From: Cornus controversa
Taxonomy: Eukaryota > Streptophyta > Magnoliopsida > Cornales > Cornaceae
DNA length: 64,000 nt
NCBI GenBank assembly: GCA_026545225.1
Contig: CM048845.1
Span: 117,059,033-117,123,032, forward strand
Direction of reading: 5' to 3'
Shown here: positions 44,880 to 56,277 of the stretch, in pieces
Layout of the letters: every line of letters begins with the position of its first letter
Position numbering within the stretch: the stretch's first letter is position 1
Translations under genes and position numbers: made by a program
Notes under the pieces: generated by a model
Database searches by the model: none
Seen by the model: only the letters and a program-made list of their open reading frames with translations
What the model was told of the DNA's origin: nothing

Positions 44880-46855
44880 TTATGACTTATGTAACAATTT
44901 AAATTCATCCCTTAAACAAGTTAAAGCTCAAACATTTATATACCGGCTTCTTTGTTTGTGAACATACAGCGGCAGCCGCGCAGTTAACCTTTTAGTTATA
45001 CTTAATTCAACTAAACCCAATTCATAACATTATTTTATTAGTTTTAAAATGTAAAACCCAAAATGAAAAATCCAAGCCCATTATCCATTTTAAAAACCCC
45101 CACATACTCAACCCACCTACCTATTTGTAAGTACGTTACCTACATAGGAGACACTGCTGGAAAGGATATAACATTATTTTATTAGTTTTAAAATGTAAAA
45201 CCCAAAATGAAAAATCCAAGCCCATTATTCATTTTAACAACCCACAAGCCTCGAACATCTGAAGATTGTGGAGTATTATAGAGAATTGGAAGATTGGAGT
45301 ATCTAGAGATTTGTATAATGTAGATATTTTTAGAAGATTAAGGAGTTATGTAAAGTTTGTAAATATATAGAATATTTATGTAGAGAAAGATGCTTATATA
45401 TAGGATGAGATACCGTTTAATTTTCCTCATCCGTGCCTTCCCAAAATCGTTTAGAAAATCCTTCCCAAACCCTCTCCGATTCAATAAAAAATAATTGTCT
45501 CACATAAAGGACAAATTCTCGACCAAAACAAATATGATGAAGAGAGAGAGGAGAGAAGTTACAGATGCGCGGGCGAAAACTGTAATAAATAATGTATAGA
45601 GAGGAGAGTTTCTCTAACTTGGATGAGTTTGATATCACATGTTCGAGGAAAATATCCTATAAAATATCCTAGAAAATGTATCTTGATTTGTGACTGAATG
45701 TCACAAATTAAAATTTAAACGGTATTTCTTTGTAAAATTATTTTAATTTTAATTTTATTCCTTTAGAGATTCCTTTAGAGGCATGTGGACTGGATTAGTT
45801 TTTCAACATTAATGGTTATCGTAGTAATTTATTAAAAGTAGTTACAGTATCAGTATCAGGTAGCAACGAAGTTGATCAGGACTTTTTGGTGTTTTATATA
45901 TACCGGTAAAAACCTCTAAAAATATTATTTTTATTTAATGTTTTTTTTGGTAATAGATAAACACTTAAATACAATATTAAAATAAACATGTGAAAAATAA
46001 GTTATTATGATTGTAGGTAGAGGAGATTCTTTCTTCAAAAATATTATATGCCAGCGACAAGAATAGATTTCCTTTGTTGCTCTCCCTATTTCATTTGAAG
46101 CTATCCTCCATCCAAACTCGTTGATCTTATTACAAACATTAAGATGAACGGCTTCTAATTTAGTCCTGGCCACTTAAAGAGCTCACTTGCATTATAATTT
46201 AAAAAATTATAAATTAAATATTGCATTTACACAACAACATTAAACAAAGAATTACCAAATTACAACTCTTTTATCAAAGACAAGCTCGAATGATTGTGAT
46301 TTAAATGAAGAAAAATTAGATTTAAATGACCAAAATTAAAGATAACTGTTTTATAGTGACCACAAAGTTATAAAAAGGCGAATAATTACCAATTCTAAAA
46401 CTATATTGCTTTCTAGTGACCATTTTTTAGACTCAATTACAAAAACACCATTTCCCCATCTTTCTCCCCCAACTAAAAACATTGCATATACACACACTTG
46501 CATATACAGTGCATATCAAATACTAATAATATAATATGGTGAATCTAAATTCTATATCCAACTCCAAATCATTCATTTTTTAACTTTTTTCTCATCTATC
46601 AATAACTATCTCTTGTTCGATTGAACCTTTAAATATGATGAATATATAGTGAGAATTTATGCAATTTTGAACTCTCGGTCTCAACTGTTACGCAGGAATG
46701 AAATGGAATGAGAATGAGAATGAGAATGAAATAAAATGATTATTCTCATTCTATTATTTGGTTGCAAATATGAAATGAGATATGAATGAAATAAATTTTA
46801 TATCAAATTATCCATAATATCTCTTATAGTGACAAATAATTTAAACCAACAAATG
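44880..46855. repeat. ELIP-downstream block, copy 1
   Basis: Parallels 54740-58866 (without the insertion at 56278-57446). Contains an internal duplication (ACATTATTTTATTAGTTTTA at about 45026 and 45170), the block 45885-46200 that recurs at 56105-58190 and again at 62692-63600, and AAAAATTAGATTTAAATGACC near 46312. Small ORFs on either strand (45417-45638, 45931-46173) have no recognisable family. Confidence 0.65.
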
Positions 46856-47403
46856 TGTAGTGGTGGAAGAAGGTGGCGATGTGGAGGTGGTGGTGACGGT
46901 GTGATGGTGGAGGTGGAATATGGCGATGTAGAGGTGGTGGTGGTGGAGGAAGGTGGCGATGTGGAGGTGTTGGAGTGGTGTGGTGGGGGTGGCTGCAGAG
47001 GTGGTGGAGTGGTATGGAGGTGGAGGATAAAGGTGGCGATGTGGCAGTAGCAATGTGGCGGTGGCGGTGGCGATGGAGGTATGTGGTGGTGGTGGAGGAA
47101 GGTGGCGATGTGGAAGTGTTGGACTGGTGTGGTGGGGGTGGCGACAGAGGTGGTGGTATGATAGTGGAAGAAGGTGGGGATGTGGAGGTGGTGAAGGAAT
47201 GTGGCAGTGGAAGTGTTGGCGATGCGATGTGGCGATAACGGCAGCGGTAGAAGAAGAAGGCGGGGATATGGAGATGGTGGTATGGTGGAGTAGGAAGGTG
47301 GCGATATGGAACTGGTGGGGTGGCAGTGGTGGAAGTGGTGGTGGTGGTGGTGGTTGTAGAGCCGATGGTAGTGGTGGTAGAGCTTGTGTGGTGGTGGAGG
47401 TGA
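46856..47403 (+). repeat. GGT/GGA-rich low-complexity tract, copy 1
   Basis: About 550 bases built of GGTGG, GGAGG, AAGGTGGCGATGTGG and GTGGTGTGGTGGGGGTGGC phrases, strongly G-rich on the plus strand. Open frames here are only Gly/Trp/Val (plus) or His/Pro/Thr/Ser (minus) runs. A second copy is at 58867-59402 with the same flanks, so it moved with the duplication. Confidence 0.85.
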
Positions 47404-48134
47404 AAGATTTTTTGGTAATATAATTTTTTTTAAATCCTAATCGGATGGTGATGAGTTCCACTTAACGAATCAATCTCCCTGAAGTGAGGAGACACTCCTC
47501 TTTATGGATAAAACCTCGCGGAGGTCTTCTCTACGAATTAATCTCTTTAAAACAAGGAATTCCTCTTTACGAATATTCCCCGCGGCATTTCGAGGTCCCA
47601 TGGGGGTGGGAGCTCGGATCAATGCCATATGGGAAACAAGGGTTTGAGTTTGGTGGCTAGGGTCCAAGGTATGCTAAATTAACGGTAGATCCTATCTCTA
47701 GTTATAATGAGGTCCCTGCACTGTTAATTGGCCTATTATAGTGGAATGAAGAGAACCCTTGTGAGATGAGCGAACCTCTTTTGACCATGTAATCTCGGTC
47801 CTTGTTTCATAGATATTTACTATATCGAAACCTCGACCATTGATGGAAGAGGTATACTCCCAAATTTTGGTTTGACCAAAAAGTCAAATTTCTCCAAATC
47901 TTTTAAAATTTTATCAAAACCCTTAAAACACTATCCAAACATGTTTACCACACTCAAAACAAGTTAAACACCACTCAAAATGCATTTATGACACTTATGA
48001 TGCGCAAAATGCAAAAAAAATCGATCAAAATTGGTCACGGTCTTTACAGCTTGGACTCTCACTTGAACTTTTGATCTCTGGTTACTATCATTGTGAAAAG
48101 TTTGACTTCATTTTTCAAGACCTACTACAAACAT
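47404..48134. other. Possible LTR end of a Ty3-type element
   Basis: Up to about 47570 the sequence is shared with 59404-59575, where a retroelement interrupts it. The rest is unique in the window. It ends ACTACAAACA followed by TTTGGTGACTTCACTTGGGA (about 48135), which looks like a decayed LTR end plus a primer-binding site of the TGGCGACTC (tRNA-Arg) type used by Tat/Ogre-like elements. No gag or pol follows clearly. Confidence 0.35.
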
Positions 48135-48469
48135 TTGGTGACTTCACTTGGGAGGTGATCCTTGTTACTATGAGTCTTCGGAGCCAGCCAGTGAGTCAAA
48201 CTCAACCAATCGATCAAGAAGTTCCTCAAGAACAAAGCACGATTTCCCACGTTCACTAGATCGCATGGTGAGGTCCGCATCAAGGAGTTCCCAAGGGGAG
48301 ATGCCGAGCTATCTCATCGGATGGATATAGAAATTGATTAACCAACAGATATTAGTGGAATTGAACTCTACCAAGAGTCTATAAAAATGATGACTTTGAT
48401 GGCCGATAAGAATAGAATCATGGATATTTTGAACTCTTGAAGCATTATCATTGACTTTGGATATGTGTG

Positions 48470-48529
<60 letters not shown>

Positions 48530-49734
48530 GATCAATTTACATTGCAGATGGGTTCTTAGAAAAGTATGCTATATTATTAGGAATGTACTTTCTAAATTCT
48601 GGACTCTGTGAAGGCTGACAGCTATGAACAAGTGAAGGCTGATGACTGTGAAGTAGGCTGAGGGTTACGATGGGCTGACAAAGAGTCCATTGCAAAGGAA
48701 ACTCTAAAGGCTGGGAACTTTTAGCAAGCTATCCTAACAAAGTAGCTGGCACCTATACATATTCATATATATATGTATATATCCATTTAGACGTCTTTTA
48801 CAGGATTAAAACAAAGAGTCCAGTATAATTTGGACTCCAATTAATTTGGTACAAAGTGGAGGACTAGAGTGGATGCATGTTGTGAAGAGTTAATAGGATT
48901 CTGTGAAGGTTGATGACCGTGAATAATAGGTTGATTTGGTAAAATTACTCATGGAGAGCGTGTAAACAAGTTATAACTACAAAGTTGGCTATACAAAATA
49001 TATATATAAACATAATTTGTGTTCATGCATGAATTAGTTTGTATTGAACAATGACTCTTATGAATTTTAGCTACCTTAGAAGACTTGGCTGAACATGGAC
49101 TCTTATAAATGAATGCTCCATTGAGGATGAAATTGAGTCAGACTTGGACTCTAGGAAGGCTGATGTGACGAGCTACAATCAAGGGGACTTGAATATACGG
49201 TGCACTAGAATATAATTTATTTATTTCCTTTTATGCAATTCTTTTATTTCATTATTATCTTGTAACTTAGGGTTAGATACAGTTATGTAAACATTTTCTA
49301 TAAATAAATGAATAGAACTCTGTATTAAGGGTTCCAAACAATCACAACTAAACAATTGCATCACATGTAATTTGTATTTCTCTATCAATATTCTCCTAAA
49401 TATTGTTCTGTCTCGATCTACATCTCCCTCAACTTTTTTTCTTTCGGCCTCCTCTAATCAATCTGTTTGTCTATTTTTTCCTCAATTTCTACCTCCCTCC
49501 TTGCTACGATTCAGTCTCGCAATTCTTTGTGCACAGTTACAAGTCCTCTTAGTTGAGAGAAGAAAAAAATTCAATAGGGAGTTTCGTATTCTCTCTCTAG
49601 TCAATCGCCTGATCCAACACGACCTCCAAAGGAGGCACTTGTGTTCGACCAATTGTTTACATTAAGCTGATATTATGACTCTGGCACACCCGCAAGCAAT
49701 TGGTCTACCTGACTGATTCATTTATAACCGAAGA
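48135..49734. other. Repeat-derived intergenic stretch
   Basis: Contains a (TA)n run of about 50 bases (48474-48526) and several GAAGGCTGATGACTGTGAA-like phrases (48610-49165), suggesting a decayed repeat. A C/T-rich tract is at 49400-49500. No gene recognised. Confidence 0.4.
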
Positions 49735-50885
49735 GTTAGGTTCGGTTGCATTAGCCTTTACTGAGTATCTTAAAGGTTGCCCTTGTGTAACTCATATATG
49801 TATGTGTTGGAAAAATATATGCGTATATGTTACTATTTAAGATATAAAGCAATTATACTAACACGTTAAATCACATAAACATAATGAAAAATCTCTTACC
49901 ATTTCACAATATATAAAACCTTCTATAAGTTTCTATATCAAGTAAGATTATAACACATGTAATAATCTAGACTACTGAACTCATGTACAGTACATATATC
50001 ATATGTTATATAAACCATAAAAATATAACAGAACTTAAAATATATATAAATACTGAAGAACCTGTAGATCGAGGCTAGAGTTAGACTCTATGTCCTTAAG
50101 ACAATTATCGCCCCGCAATGGTGTTGAACGGACTCTTGGCGACTGTCTCCCAGGATACAACGATCTTCATCTCAATCAGTAGCAACACTACAAACCAACT
50201 GAGCTTCTGCGAACCACCTGTGTGTTTGTACTCTCTTGGACTTGACTCTCTTAACCCGTTGATTCAGACCAAATTACTAAGACTTACTGCCACTTGGATT
50301 AGGCTATATAGGTTTTGAGACGTGAGAGAAGAAGTCTTTTTAAAAAACATATAGTAAGAGAGACTTGATGCTCAGAGAGAAGAAAAAGAAATCAGAAAAA
50401 CATATTTTACAAATGAAAGTAAATGACCTATTTATAAGCATACAGTACCCTTTCAAAAGTACCCGAATAGGCATGGGACACGTCCTTTGGTGCAAAAGGT
50501 TGCAACTCGGACTGTTTCAACTTTAAACAATACTAATGGTGTCTCGAATAGGCATGTGACACGTCCTTTGGTGCAAAAGGTTGCAACTCGTACTTTATCA
50601 ACTTTAAACAATACTAATTGTGTCTATTCGATACTAACATGCACTTTTGGTGTCCATTCAGTGTGAATCGCACTGTTTCACATTTAATTTTCATTCAAAT
50701 TTTCTAACAGTATGTACGTCTTATGTCACCTAGGAGTTAGGCATCAGAATTCCTCATTGTGTAATAGAGATGATGTACGGATGTTTTGCTATTAATGAAA
50801 ATTTTCAAGTTTTGCTATCATTTGAAATCTTGCTTGGTTGTTTTCCCAAAAGAAAAAAATTATGACTTATGTAACAATTTAAAAT
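49735..50885 (+). pseudogene. ELIP: ELIP copy D: 3' end only, split by a solo LTR
   Basis: 49735-49804 matches the last about 20 codons and stop of ELIP (GCATTAGCCTTTACTGAGTA, CTTAAAGG, then CCCTTGTGTAA), with three bases lost before the Ala-Leu-Val end. The 3' untranslated region resumes at 50710-50885 (GGAGTTAGGCATCAGAATTC). Exons 1, 2 and most of exon 3 are missing, so it codes for nothing. Confidence 0.85.
49805..50709. mobile_element. Solo LTR (905 bp) with 5-bp TSD
   Basis: Starts TGTTGGAAAAATAT and ends AAATTTTCTAACA, so it has TG...CA ends with short inverted repeats. The 5-base direct repeat GTATG flanks it (49800-49804, 50710-50714). No internal region. TGTTGG...CTAACA is common in Copia LTRs. 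Inside is an 81-bp tandem duplication (50464-50544, 50545-50625; CGAATAGGCATG...TTTGGTGCAAAAGGTTG). Confidence 0.85.
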
Positions 50886-51054
50886 TTAATTCAATTATAA
50901 ACAATAATCTCAATAGACGGTGCAAATAAAGCGAATGGAAGATCAAAAATTTAACAGAAATTGATAAATGCTTTGAAATTCGGCATCTCACTACCCAGTC
51001 CATTCGGATTTTGCTGAATTTAGCTGCTTGTCTCAAATTTAAAAGCCAAATTAA

Positions 51055-52380
51055 GGCCTACCAAAAGGCAAATCGCTCAACCCACTAGCCCACCTCCCTA
51101 AGGCTTGCCGGTTGAGCTTGGCCTTTTCAGTTATTTAGGCTCGCCAGGCCTTACCTGTCGACCAGTCATGGTCCATTGAAAAGGTGGTCCGGCCCAGCGG
51201 AATGGTTATGGACATTTGGAGAGTTAGGAATCAGGGTCTCCATTCTGAGCTTACTCCTAGTTGAATTCACATATACACCCGAGCAATTTGGTATGGGAAG
51301 TTTGTGATGTTATGAGGCTTAGAGTTGATGATGTTAATGAAAGCATTCTCTGCTGAGATGAATTGCTCCTTCTTCAGTTCATCAGTTTATTTTATGTGAT
51401 GGTGGTTAAGCTGTTTTGTCTCTATTACTAGCATCTTTATTATGTGTTCCTTTGCTTTGGATGTTTGTTGGTGTTTAATCAATGGTTATTGCTTCAAAAT
51501 GAATTGATATATTCTGTGGTGGGCATGGAGATACGGGCTTGCTGTGCAATTTGGAATTGATGATATGGATATTTTATTTTGGTGGCACATTCTCTAGAGG
51601 TCTGAGTACTTGTTTGTGTGTCATGTAGAGCCTTGCTTTATCAGTAATTGTTGGTTTTGGTACATTTTATTTTTATTTTCTGGGTTCGTTTTTATGACAG
51701 AAGATTTAATTCAAGGCTCCCTTTTACTCTTTCTTGTTTGGGCAACCTTGAATGAGGAAAGGAAGATAGAGTCTGTGGTTTTTTTTTATAAATTTTATCA
51801 TTGAATGAAGTTAATAAATGTCATGTAAAATAGATGACGTGTAAAGTAGATATTTGGTGAGCCAAACATATATCGTCATTGATATGCTTACTTAATGAAA
51901 ATGTACAATTCAATGAAATTGTTTATTCCACATAAAATTATTTTTAATAAACTGAAATAATTCATTTTTATTTGGTAAACATACAAATAATCTGGTACGT
52001 TAGATTTACCCAATATTTTCTCCAAGTAGTCCATATTGGATCCGTTTTGTATTTTATTTTGTTTTTCTGTAGGAAGCGTTCTACGTGTTGCTATTACACC
52101 CGTGCAAAATGATAATTGCTCTTTGATTCAAGGTTTAATTCAAGGAAAATGATAATTGGACCAAAGTGGCCTGTTGAATGGCTGACCGAGAATGCTTCAG
52201 ACCCGTGAGTTCAAATGCAATGCATCTATAGAATAGAATGCAATGAAATGGCTGGCCCCTTAGGTTCAAATAGCATTGTCTAGAATATGGGACCCACCAA
52301 ACTAATCGGTTGATCTTGTCGGTTTGTATTGATTAGCCGAAGCAAAGTATGTAATGTGATATATAGGAAATGTGAAATTG
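51055..52380 (+). repeat. Junction and PPCS-derived block of unit C
   Basis: 51055-51203 copies the extra 3' flank of ELIP A (40470-40632). At 51204-51210 it joins PPCS intron 7 sequence (TTATGGACATTTGGAGAG, source 34884). It then follows 34884-35360, jumps to 35950-36047, jumps to 36713 and runs to about 37200. PPCS exons 8 and 9 fall in the two skipped pieces, so no coding exon is present. Confidence 0.75.
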
Positions 52381-52381
52381 T

Positions 52382-53120
52382 AAGTGACAATTCGTGTTTT
52401 CGTATTGTGTTCGTGTTGTATCGATTTATTAATTTTTTACTAAACAATTTAACTTTAATTTGACCTATTTAATAATCGTGTCAGAGACCTTCAATATTGA
52501 CCCAACTCATTTATTAAATGTGTTACTCGTGTCGACCCGTTTATTAAACGTGTTATCCGTATCAACCTGTGTATCATGTCTAATAAACATCTCATATAAT
52601 TACATGACTTATTTAATAACCTTTTTAATCCGTTTAATTTATATCATATGACTTTCTATACTCCTAAAAATATCTCTGAAAATCGTATAAAAATAAAGTA
52701 CAAATCAATACATGAATTCTAAATCAAATTATATTATAAATTTTGTATCTATATATAAACTTAAAAATATACTAAGGTGATTCAAGAACTGAAAAGATAC
52801 CATAACAATCTCATTTTTGCATTTTATGACTACATTAGTTTTGTAAACAAACAAATAGATTACAAACAATTGCAATATATATAACTATATATATATATAT
52901 AAGTTTGTATAAAATCATAATATATGAATAATTTATATCGTAATCGTGTCATGGATTATACAATTAAATTCAAATTTAATTCAATTTTTGTCTATCGTGT
53001 TCGTGTCGACTCATTTACTAAATATGTCGACTTATTTCAAATTCAAATACATTTAATTTGTGTCATGTTTGTATCGTATTATTATGTTGTGTACAATTCT
53101 ATCACCCCTGCTTGCTTGCA
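52382..53120. repeat. CGTGTT-rich interspersed repeat, copy 2
   Basis: Begins GTGACAATTCGTG and ends ATTCTATCACCCC; the interior matches the repeat at 8624-9183. It splits the block GAAATTGTA-GGGTTGTTC that is continuous in unit A, so it inserted after duplication. Confidence 0.6.
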
Positions 53121-53399
53121 GGGATGTTCAATCATGAACCATTGATTTAGTTGCAGTGTTGTTCCCTCTTGGAGCATTGTTTTCAATTTTGTCGCTCTTT
53201 AGGTGAAATACATTACAAAAATCGTCATACTGGTGGGGATTTACTCACTCAAAAAGAAAAAAAAAATAGCAACCAAATAGCAGGGAAAGAGCTGAGCGTG
53301 GCATTACATGAGAGATTGACAATACAGTCCTAATGACTACCAAAATCTTAAAACCTTGAACAATAGTAGCCACATAATCATCAACAAGAGGTTCTAGGT

Positions 53400-53600
53400 T
53401 GATGTGTGGGCCACGTCGTCCACTCCATCATGTGTGGACAAATATTTCAGAGTCTGCCAAAGTGCATACGTGGACCTAAATATCCAGCACTTTGAATCTG
53501 CTAAAGTTATTAACTTATTAACGCGTGGAACTAAAATATCCTCCATTTTATTGGCCCTTCACGGCCCATTTATTATATATATAGACCCACTGCACTTGTA
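53400..53600 (+). promoter_or_regulatory. ELIP C proximal promoter
   Basis: Same order as in B: CACGTC (53412-53417), TACGTGGACCTAAATATCC (from about 53468), CGCGTGGAACTAAAATATCC (from about 53522) and a TATATATA box near 53574-53582. Nothing in it looks broken, so the truncated gene may still be transcribed. Confidence 0.55.
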
Positions 53601-53697
53601 TAATAGCTCATCAACTCAACTGATATTCACAAGAGTTGTACAAGCTTTTCATTCTCTCTCTAAGTTTCATCATTATTTTCCCAGTCTTTGCATAAAT

Positions 53698-54554
53698 ATG
53701 GCCACGTCAGCTGTTATGCAGTCCGTCTTCGCAAGCCCAATAATAGGTGTTGCTACAAACGAATCAAGGTTCAATAAGATTATCCCTTCCAGCTATGCGT
53801 CACGTCTCCAGAAGAACAGTTGCATGCAAGTGCGATACATGTTTAAGGTTGATTTTCAATTTCAGCTTATTTAAACCATCTATATATATATATATATATA
53901 TTTAATACCTAAATTACTTGAGGAATAAATATTTCTATAACTTGCAGAAAGACACGGAGGAGGAATCTAATTCACCACAACAGAGGAGGGCAAGTCCTGC
54001 CGAGCGTGAACTAAAGGTAGTCGTAATTCTTTATCAGCTACATACAAAATCAATTTTCAGTGATATATGTATATATACATGTATCCTTATCCATCTTACC
54101 ACTAGGTTTAACTTGTAAATGTAATATAATATTAATATTAATAGTAAACACTAGCTAGCTTTGCATATAATTAACCATGTTTTGATCCATGTTGACCATG
54201 TATGACAGGGGAGCACAAAATTTTCTGACGTGTTTGCCTTCAGCGGGCCAGCCCCAGAGATAATCAACGGTAGACTGGCGATGATCGGCTTTGTGGCGGC
54301 GATGGGTGGAGCTATCTAACGGCCAGGATTTGGTTTCGCAGATATCAAACGGTGGGATCCCATGGTTTCTAGGAACTAGCGCTGTGCTATCAGTAGCATC
54401 CCTTATACCACTGTTTAAAGGAGTGAACGTGGAATCAGTTGCTAATGACAGGATAATGACACCAAAAGCCGAGCTTTGGAATGGAAGGTTTGCTATGTTA
54501 GGTTTGGTTGCATTGGCCTTTACTGAGTATCTTAAAGGTGGAGCCCTTGTGTAA
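53698..54554 (+). pseudogene. ELIP: ELIP copy C, frameshifted in exon 3
   Basis: Exons 53698-53847, 53948-54016 and 54209-54554 align with copy B. In exon 3, GCGGCGATGGGTGGAGC at about 54296-54312 lacks two bases present in A and B (GATGGCGGTGG). The frame then hits TAA at 54317-54319, leaving about 109 residues that end inside helix 1. The rest of exon 3 stays open in the shifted frame with all later motifs ([12 protein letters not shown]) intact, so the lesion is recent. Either a young pseudogene or an assembly error. Confidence 0.88.
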
Positions 54555-54779
54555 TTCATATATGTATATGTACACATATATGTTACTATGTATGTACGTC
54601 GATCTCATGTCAACTAGGAGTTAGGCATCAGAATTCCTCGTTATGTAATAGAGATGACTGAGATTGATTGTAGCTGATGTTTCGCTATTAATGAAATCTT
54701 TCAAGTTTTGCTATCATTAAAATCTTGCTTGCTTGTTTTTCGAAAAGAAAAAAATTATGATTTATGTAACAATTTAAAC

Positions 54780-56277
54780 TTATCTCTTAAACAAGTTAAA
54801 GCTCAAACATTTATATGCTCGGCTTCTTTGTTTGTGAACACATTCATAAAAATAAAAAATAAAAAAGTCATTCAAAATGTATATAATATTTGTTTTGAAT
54901 CCATGTGGTATTATATTAGATTAACCCACATAAATGTATATAATATTTGTTTTGCAATGTGATATTAAATTAGCCCACAGCCACAGCTAAAGCCGTTTTA
55001 GTTATACTTAATCCAACTAAACCCAATTCATAACATTATTTTATTAGTTTTAAAATGTAAAACTCAAAATGAAAAATCCAAGCCCATTATCCATTTTAAG
55101 TTTTTAACAACCCCACATACTCAACCCACCTATTTGTAAGGAGGTTACCCTACATAGGAGACACTGCTGGAAAGGATTCTGAATGGCAAGAGCAGAGAGC
55201 CTCGAACATTTGGAGATTGTGGAGTATTATAGAGATTGGAAGATTGGAGTATCTAGAGATTTGTATAATGTAGATATTTTTAGAAGATTAAGGAGTTATG
55301 TAAAGTTTGTAAATATATAGAATATTTATCTCTAGAGAGCTGATTCAGGAGTAATATGCTTATAGATAGGATAATATTCCGTTTAATTTTCTTCATCCGT
55401 CACTTCCCAAAATCGTTTAGAAAATCCTTCCCAAGCCCTCTTCGTTTCAAGAAAAAATAATTGCCTCAGACATATTCTCAACCAAACCATTACGGTAGAA
55501 TGGGTGATAAAGAATAGTAATGAGAACAACAGTAACAAGAACAAATTTGATGACGAGAGGAGAGAAGTTACAGATGCGCGGACCGAAAACTGTAACAATA
55601 ATGTACAGAGAGGAGAGTTTCCCAAAATCATTTAGAAAATCCTTCCCAAGCCCTCTCCGTTTCAAGAAAAAATAATTGCCTCAGAAAATATGGACATATT
55701 CTCAACCAAACCATTACGGTAAAATGGGTGATAAAGAATAGTAATAAGAACAACAGTAACAAGAACAAATTTGATGACCAGAGAGAGGAGAGAAGCTACA
55801 GATGTGCGGGCCGAAAACTGTAACAATAATGTATAGAGAGGAGAGTTTCTCTAACTTGGATGAGTTTGATATCAAATGTTCGAAGAAAATATCCTAGAAA
55901 ACGTATATTGATTTGTGACTGAATGTCACAAATTAAAGCTAGTTTAAAGTGGAAATTTAAACTGTATTTTTTTGTAAAATTATTTTAATTTTAATTTTAT
56001 TCCTTTAGAGGCATGTGAGCTGGATTAGTTTTTCAATATTAATGATTATCATGGTAATTTATTAAAAGTAGTTATAGTATCAGCAACTAAGTAGATCAGA
56101 ACTTTTTGGTGTTTTATATATACCGGTAAAAACCTCTAAAAATATTATTTTTATTTAATGTTTTTTTTGGTAATTTTATGAAAATGGTTATACAGCTAAA
56201 TATCACAGATGAATAGATAAACGATTAAATACAATATTAAAATAAACATGTGAAAAATAAGTTTTTATGATTGTACG
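54780..56277. repeat. ELIP-downstream block, copy 2 (left part)
   Basis: Follows 44880-45950. 54782-54975 also matches 41275-41420 behind ELIP A. A tandem duplication not seen in copy 1 occupies 55406-55620 and 55621 to about 55850 (CCCAAAATCGTTTAGAAAAT, then ACCATTACGGTAGAATGGGT). Confidence 0.7.

Noticed and set aside
45417-45638. Minus-strand ORF ending RFWEGTDEEN with a relative at 55383-55631
   Set aside because: Conserved only because the block is duplicated; no family recognised and the relative's frame differs upstream, so it is not supported as a gene.
46841-47461. Long minus-strand ORF rich in His, Pro, Thr and Ser (and plus-strand Gly/Trp/Val ORFs), with counterparts at 58816-59247
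   Set aside because: They are translations of the GGT/GGA low-complexity tract; several frames are open at once and no domain is visible.
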